Assembly (NCBI GenBank): GCA_021797415.1
Contig: JAJZZT010000379.1
Location: 1-9,637, forward strand
Direction of reading: 5' to 3'
DNA from: Bacillota bacterium
GTDB taxonomy: Bacteria; Bacillota; Bacilli; Alicyclobacillales; SLC66
Length of the DNA: 9,637 bases
A model generated the notes under the pieces. The model was not told the origin of the DNA. It saw only the letters and a list, made by a program, of their open reading frames with translations, and did not search any database. Shown piece after piece: positions 5,832 to 9,637 of the stretch. Position 1 is the stretch's first letter; each line of letters opens with the position of its first letter. Position numbers and translations under genes: made by a program.

Positions 5832-7094
5832 ATGAAGAACGCGCTCCCGTTGAGTGCGGTTGTCGCATTTTCTCTGTCGGCGCTCGCCCTGTCGGCGCTT
5901 GTCCTGTCGGCGCTTGTCCTGTCGGCGCTTGTCCTGTCGGCGCTTGTCCTGTCGGCGCTTGTCCTGTCGGCGCTTGTCCTGTCGGCGCCCGCCTTGGCTG
6001 CACATGCCATGCAGCCGCGAAGACCCCCCGTATTCGGGGATACTCCCGTTCACTCGTTACAAAGGACGGCGCAGTGGACTGACACGGGAAATGCCTTTGT
6101 GGCTTTTTCCCACATCCACATGGTGAATATCCATGACGGTTGGGCGACCACGACCCTGAAGATCTATCGGACCGGATCCGGCGGCATGGCCTGGGCGCCG
6201 GTGAAAATCCCGGCGGGCCGTCTCGTGACATCTGATTTTCTGAACGCCGCAGATGCTGACATTGTCATTGAGAATCCAGTGAATCACCGCTTCCAATTGT
6301 GGGTCACCACTAACGGCGGGCAGACATGGACATCTCCCAACGACCTGCCCGGAAATCCGGCGGCGTTTAACCAGCTTTGCTTCATCAACCGGACAGACGG
6401 TTGGATCGCGGACATTTCCCAGGAAAACATGAACGGCGAACTTCTGCAGATCTTCCGCACGATCAATGGGGGCGCCACCTGGAGCAGAGTCTGGTCCGAG
6501 AGAAGCGACGGATACATGAACGGCATGACTTTTCGTACCGAAAGTACAGGCTGGCTGACCGGTGCGTTCAGCAGTCCCGGAAGACTGTACTTCCTTGCCA
6601 CTCTGACCGGGGGCTCCAGTTGGCGCGCCGTGCAGGTTCCTCTGCCCAAATCCGCGACAAATCCATTTTATCCCGGCGTTCCACAATTTTTTGGCCATCA
6701 AGGAATCTGGACTCTCAACCTGAACAACCGTTTGTACGTCTACCAGACGAAAACAGGAGGGCGGTCCTGGACATTACGCGGTCAGCTTTCAACCCCATCC
6801 GATGTCTCTGCGTTTGTCAATCGCAATGACGGCTGGCTGTGGGGCGACCATCGGCTCTTGGCCACACAAAACGGCGGTCAAACGTGGAGAACTCTGTTTC
6901 GGGCCGACGCGGGAGGGCAGATACACCAAGTGGACTTCATCACACCCAGGATCGGTTGGATGATACTCAGGAACTATTCCCGAAACGGCTTGTATAAAAC
7001 GATGGATGGAGGAATGACGTGGAGCCATATCGGACATCTTGCCTCGCCCCCGTTCTTCAGGGGCCAGGGAAAGCCTGGAGGTGGTCCGGGATGA
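5832..7094 (+). CDS. Secreted Asp-box (Ycf48-like/BNR) beta-propeller protein
   Basis: 420 aa. ATG 5832 has GGAG 5 nt upstream. A signal peptide with an unusually long hydrophobic core (about residues 8-55) ends in APALAAHA, a plausible signal peptidase I site. The mature part contains seven Asp-box-like turns: TGSGGMAW (114-121), TTNGGQTW (159-166), TINGGATW (210-217), LTGGSSW (258-264), TKTGGRSW (306-313), TQNGGQTW (345-352) and TMDGGMTW (390-397), spaced 39-51 residues, as expected for a seven-bladed propeller. GW pairs (DGWATT, DGWIAD, TGWLTG, DGWLWG, IGWMIL) recur as in Ycf48-like proteins. Ycf48 itself helps photosystem II assembly, but homologues in non-photosynthetic bacteria have no settled role; no sialidase catalytic residues are evident. 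The C-terminus ends in a Gly/Pro-rich tail. Acts outside the membrane. Confidence 0.85.
   Translation: MKNALPLSAVVAFSLSALALSALVLSALVLSALVLSALVLSALVLSALVLSAPALAAHAMQPRRPPVFGDTPVHSLQRTAQWTDTGNAFVAFSHIHMVNIHDGWATTTLKIYRTGSGGMAWAPVKIPAGRLVTSDFLNAADADIVIENPVNHRFQLWVTTNGGQTWTSPNDLPGNPAAFNQLCFINRTDGWIADISQENMNGELLQIFRTINGGATWSRVWSERSDGYMNGMTFRTESTGWLTGAFSSPGRLYFLATLTGGSSWRAVQVPLPKSATNPFYPGVPQFFGHQGIWTLNLNNRLYVYQTKTGGRSWTLRGQLSTPSDVSAFVNRNDGWLWGDHRLLATQNGGQTWRTLFRADAGGQIHQVDFITPRIGWMILRNYSRNGLYKTMDGGMTWSHIGHLASPPFFRGQGKPGGGPG
5874..5993 (+). repeat. 15-bp tandem repeat x8 in the signal-peptide core
   Basis: Eight consecutive 15-bp units start at 5874, 5889, 5904, 5919, 5934, 5949, 5964 and 5979. Units 2-7 are identical (CTGTCGGCGCTTGTC, coding LSALV); unit 1 reads LSALA and unit 8 reads LSAPA. 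Period 15 keeps the frame whatever the copy number. Confidence 0.97.
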
Positions 7095-7474
7095 CAGCCG
7101 CCCCCATCAAGCGCCGCCATCCGCAGATCTCCTTCCTGTCGAAGCGGGCGATGCGGTACACTGTACAGGGAGCGCTTGCGCTCGCTAGGGGAGCAGTGAT
7201 AAACCAAATTCCGGCAGGCGAGTGACCGTAGATATAGCGTTTGACTGAAACCTCAATCGCTATATCTGGAACCAGATCGCCTGCTCTGCGGACTTTATCA
7301 CTGCTCCCCTGGGCAGTCGATGGTCACACCCGCGATGCCAAACGAAAACTCGCAGGGGTTGTGCAGCAAGGGCTTGGGGCTTGAGGGCAGGTTGATCTGT
7401 GACGGCAAACAGGGATCTCCGACCGCCCTCTGCGCAAGATACTGCCATAACCATGGCTGAAGAGAGGAATTCCT
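7095..7474 (+). other. Intergenic region between the propeller and the potassium-channel gene
   Basis: 380 nt with no supported gene. It holds small inverted repeats (GTACA-C-TGTAC at 7156-7166; GAGCG-CTTG-CGCTC at 7170-7183), the large palindrome at 7187-7310, and 160 nt before the channel start in which I find no convincing -35/-10 pair. AGAGAGG at 7462-7468 is the channel's ribosome binding site. Confidence 0.5.
7187..7310. repeat. 124-bp near-palindromic element
   Basis: Three nested perfect arms share one centre. AGGGGAGCAGTGATAAA (7187-7203) pairs with 7294-7310 (17 bp), GCAGGCGA (7214-7221) with TCGCCTGC (7277-7284), and AGATATAGCG (7230-7239) with CGCTATATCT (7258-7267), leaving an 18-nt apical loop. 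The pieces between arms pair poorly. It resembles a non-autonomous hairpin element or a structured RNA. No T-run follows, so a simple terminator is not supported. No second copy is present in this window, and it shares no obvious sequence with the 22-195 element. Confidence 0.8.
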
Positions 7475-8440
7475 GTGTTACCACTGCTTGCCGCCCTGTT
7501 GAACCGATTCCCCCGACGCAGCATCTGGCTTCTGGTAGGCCTGTCCGTCTTCGGGATCATTCTGGGGGGCGTCCTGTTCGCGCATTTCGAACATCGCACT
7601 TTTTTTACGGGCCTGTACTGGGCCGTTACGACAGCGACCACCGTTGGATATGGAGATGTGACGCCCAGCAACACGGTGGGAAGAGTCATCGCCATGGGTG
7701 TCATGCTCACGGTCATCCCGGTGATCGGCGCACTGTTTGCAGTCATGTCCGCCCACATCGTGGAGTTCAAAATGCGGAGGTTGTTTGAAATGGATACTCC
7801 TTTGCCGCAAACGGGACATACGCTGATTCTCGGCTTTCGGGCCGAAACAAAGATCGTAATGAACGCACTGCGCGCGGCCCATGAACCCATCGTTATCATC
7901 GCCAATGTGGAGAACGGACTGTTGCCTCCCGAAGTTCCCGTGGTCAAAGGCGACCCTGCGGAGGAAGCGCTGCTTGAACGCGCCCGTATCGCAAACGCCA
8001 AACAGGCCCTGATCACCGCTCCAACAGACGGCGAGGTGCTTGAGATCGCGATCGCCGTGCGCCATCTGGCGCCGCAGCTCCCTGTGATCGTGAGCACCCG
8101 TTCGGAAAAGGTCGCCAGAGCATTGCATGATCTGGGTGTCTCACTCACCGTATCCACGGACGATCTGCTCGGCCATACGCTCGCCAAGAGCCTGGAGGCG
8201 CCCCACGCCGCGCAGCTCCTGTTGCGCATCGTAGACTCTGACGCCTACTGCATTTCGGAGCGGCCCATAAAATCAGAATGGATTGGACTGCCGCTCAGTG
8301 AAGTGCGTGCGCGCCACGGCGGATTCGTTCTGGGGGTGGCCCAGCAGGACGACGTGATCCTCGGTGTGGAGCGCGATCCCGTCATGGCCGCCGGCTCCAC
8401 CATTCTCGTTCTCGCCCCCTGTGCGGACCGTGAACCGTAA
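7475..8440 (+). CDS. Two-TM potassium channel with RCK domain (MthK-like)
   Basis: 321 aa. GTG 7475 has AGAGAGG 6 nt upstream. Order: membrane helix 1 (about 16-36), pore loop with selectivity filter TVGYGD (56-61), membrane helix 2 (about 70-95), then a cytoplasmic RCK/TrkA-N domain (from about 114) and a TrkA-C domain (about 235-321). This is the layout of ligand-gated channels such as MthK: four subunits form the pore and the RCK domains form a gating ring. The N-terminal RCK motif is LILGFRAET, not the GxGxxG of NAD-binding TrkA proteins; MthK has a similar non-canonical GWSEST. By eye alignment the MthK calcium-ligand glutamates near AEAER are replaced (here VSTRSEK), so the ligand may differ. 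Probably in one transcript with the Asp-box gene 41 nt downstream. The channel identity is secure; the gating ligand is not known. Confidence 0.92.
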   Translation: MLPLLAALLNRFPRRSIWLLVGLSVFGIILGGVLFAHFEHRTFFTGLYWAVTTATTVGYGDVTPSNTVGRVIAMGVMLTVIPVIGALFAVMSAHIVEFKMRRLFEMDTPLPQTGHTLILGFRAETKIVMNALRAAHEPIVIIANVENGLLPPEVPVVKGDPAEEALLERARIANAKQALITAPTDGEVLEIAIAVRHLAPQLPVIVSTRSEKVARALHDLGVSLTVSTDDLLGHTLAKSLEAPHAAQLLLRIVDSDAYCISERPIKSEWIGLPLSEVRARHGGFVLGVAQQDDVILGVERDPVMAAGSTILVLAPCADREP

Positions 8441-8481
8441 CCGTCAGGGGTCCCGATGTCCCAGCGAAGGAGGATGGAGTA

Positions 8482-8820
8482 ATGGGGCAATGGCGAGTGA
8501 CCATAATCATCCTTGTTGCAGGAATAATTGTATCCAGCGCTTTCGTCATCGGGGTCGTTAACGGAAAGTACAAACAGCATCTTCTGATGGACCAGTCCAA
8601 GACACAAACAAGATCGCTTGCCCCTAAAAAGTCCGTTGAACGACCGGCCGGAGGAGTGGAAACACTTCGTTCGCGCTTGGCCGCCATAGTCAAGGCGAGA
8701 ACATCAACCTTGCGACAAGAGCCCACTCGGGGAGCTGGTTATCTCCAACAGACGACGTGGTTCGGCAACTACGGTTGGGCGATCGGGTTTGGCAACCGTT
8801 CCGGCCAGACATATCGATGA
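8482..8820 (+). CDS. Membrane-anchored Asp-box protein, N-terminal part (frame breaks at the end)
   Basis: 112-codon ORF. ATG 8482 has AAGGAGG with 8-nt spacing, so translation initiation is strong. Residues about 5-26 (RVTIIILVAGIIVSSAFVIG) form a membrane anchor; a polar linker rich in Lys/Arg/Thr follows. The last 25 residues (TTWFGNYGWAIGFGNRSG) look like the first strand of a Ycf48-like propeller, and the ORF stops at TGA 8818-8820, too early for that fold. The rest of the propeller is encoded in the -1 frame from about 8799 onward. This is therefore the 5' half of one gene broken by a one-base indel, or the upstream cistron of a coupled pair. It follows the potassium-channel gene by 41 nt. 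Confidence 0.75.
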   Translation: MGQWRVTIIILVAGIIVSSAFVIGVVNGKYKQHLLMDQSKTQTRSLAPKKSVERPAGGVETLRSRLAAIVKARTSTLRQEPTRGAGYLQQTTWFGNYGWAIGFGNRSGQTYR

Positions 8821-9637
8821 CCCGCGACGGTGGAGTTTCGTGGTCATATTGGCCACTTGACGGTGCACAATGGCGATACCTGTCAGCCTCCTCGCCAGAA
8901 AACCTGTGGAGTTGGGGAACGGACGGACCAGCCGGCATCACACTCGTTCACACAACAAACGGCGGCCGTACATGGTCAGAATGGAAGCTGACGAAAGGAC
9001 CGTTCAATCCGTATAATGTTCAGGGGGTGCGGTTTCCCTCCTCCTCATTCCCATACGTGTGCGTTCTCCTGAAAAGTGGAATGCTGTTGTTCACGAAAGA
9101 CATGGCCCACTGGTATGCCATTGGACAGCAAACATACCCGATTGCGGCGTTGGCTCCCAATCCGTCCGGAGGACTCTGGATGGCCCTCACCACGTCACGG
9201 GCACGACACACCACAGAAATTGTCCGCGTGTCACACTTGAAAAGTCGTCTTACCTGGCAAATCGTATGGCGTGGGACTGGAAGGATTGCACATCTCGACT
9301 GGACTTCATCCCGCACCGGGTGGATGATCGTCCACCCCGCTCAACACCCATTGGCGGAAGAGATCCAAACGACAACAAACGGCGGTATCTCCTGGAAGAC
9401 GATAGCGGTACGTTCAGAGAAACAGTCGCCCATCGATCAGCTCTGCATGGTGACTGGCAAGATCGGTTGGGCTACGGCAGGACAGATCGAATCCTCCACC
9501 TTCCCCTACACGGCCTGTCGCACCCTTATGCGTACCACAAACGGCGGACGCACCTGGAGCGACATTGCATTGCCTTCCATTCCCGTGCATTATAAAAACC
9601 CACAGTTGCCCCCGATTCACCTGACGGGATTTCATGT
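8817..9637 (+). CDS. Asp-box (Ycf48-like) propeller, C-terminal part, runs off the window
   Basis: This frame is open from 8817 to the window edge: 273 codons read without a stop, and it is also open upstream to at least 8727. The nominal start ATG 8817 overlaps the previous stop as ATGA and has no ribosome binding site. Asp-box turns are MTRDGGVSW (immediately at the start), TTNGGRTW (about 8952-8975), TTNGGISW (about 9372-9395) and TTNGGRTW (about 9534-9557), with GW/LW pairs (NLWSWG, GGLWMA, TGWMIV, IGWATA) as in the propeller at 5832-7094. Beginning directly at an Asp box lacks the preceding blade strand, which is supplied by the end of the 8482 ORF in another frame. The simplest reading is one frameshifted gene (8482 to beyond 9637). 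The 3' end lies outside the window. Confidence 0.8.
   Translation, partial: MTRDGGVSWSYWPLDGAQWRYLSASSPENLWSWGTDGPAGITLVHTTNGGRTWSEWKLTKGPFNPYNVQGVRFPSSSFPYVCVLLKSGMLLFTKDMAHWYAIGQQTYPIAALAPNPSGGLWMALTTSRARHTTEIVRVSHLKSRLTWQIVWRGTGRIAHLDWTSSRTGWMIVHPAQHPLAEEIQTTTNGGISWKTIAVRSEKQSPIDQLCMVTGKIGWATAGQIESSTFPYTACRTLMRTTNGGRTWSDIALPSIPVHYKNPQLPPIHLTGFH

Noticed and set aside
5874..5993. CRISPR-like array
   Set aside because: The repeats are directly abutting 15-mers with no spacers and lie in frame inside a coding gene.
5720..6082. Overlapping ORFs in other frames through the 15-bp repeat (GACPV, RRLSC, ADRTS repeats)
   Set aside because: A tandem repeat with period divisible by three keeps all frames open; only the LSALV frame has a ribosome binding site, a signal-peptide pattern and a homologous continuation.
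7187..7310. Intrinsic terminator of the propeller gene
   Set aside because: The stem is very long with poorly paired segments and is not followed by a T-run on either strand.
8775..8820. Programmed -1 ribosomal frameshift in the second propeller
   Set aside because: GGGTTTG at 8785-8791 resembles a slippery heptamer, but the zero-frame codons are GGG TTT, the wrong phase for the X-XXY-YYZ rule; no clear stimulatory structure seen.

Overview
The window looks like chromosomal DNA from a fairly GC-rich Gram-positive bacterium. Strong GGAGG-type ribosome binding sites, GTG/TTG starts, a DUF2164 protein, DinB-like and APH-fold proteins and secreted Asp-box (Ycf48-like) propellers suggest a Bacillota lineage, perhaps near Alicyclobacillaceae. 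That placement is inference. No rRNA, tRNA, CRISPR array or intact insertion sequence was seen.

Layout. (1) 1-421: a ~140-bp hairpin element with perfect 16-bp terminal inverted repeats, a GC hairpin, and a possible 47-codon ORF. (2) 422-2864, minus strand: a streptomycin 6-kinase/APH(6)-like kinase preceded by a frameshifted, truncated remnant of an EamA transporter; further upstream a DUF2164 protein and a DinB-like metal-binding protein. (3) 2951-3998, plus strand: a good sigma-A-type promoter and a second APH-fold kinase. (4) 4244-5696: an AT-richer two-gene unit, a protein with two retropepsin-like DTG domains in one chain and a membrane-anchored protein of unknown function. (5) 5832-7094: a secreted seven-Asp-box propeller whose signal peptide carries a 15-bp x 8 tandem repeat. 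(6) 7095-7474: an intergenic region with a 124-bp near-palindrome. (7) 7475-9637: an MthK-type potassium channel followed closely by a membrane-anchored second Asp-box propeller whose reading frame breaks at 8797-8820 and continues, in the -1 frame, to the window end.

The most striking theme is that three unrelated genes (kinase, DinB protein, propeller) each contain in-frame tandem repeat expansions: 36-bp, 12-bp and 15-bp units. In each case the unit length is a multiple of 3, so copy-number change would alter the protein without breaking the frame. The expansions sit in functionally sensitive places: the kinase catalytic loop, a segment inside a predicted metal-site bundle, and the hydrophobic core of a signal peptide. 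Together with two hairpin elements, a pseudogene and a frameshift, this suggests a locus prone to replication slippage and small-repeat activity. I see no recognisable defence, toxin-antitoxin or biosynthetic system. The two-domain aspartic protease pair and the propeller/channel cluster are the least understood gene content.
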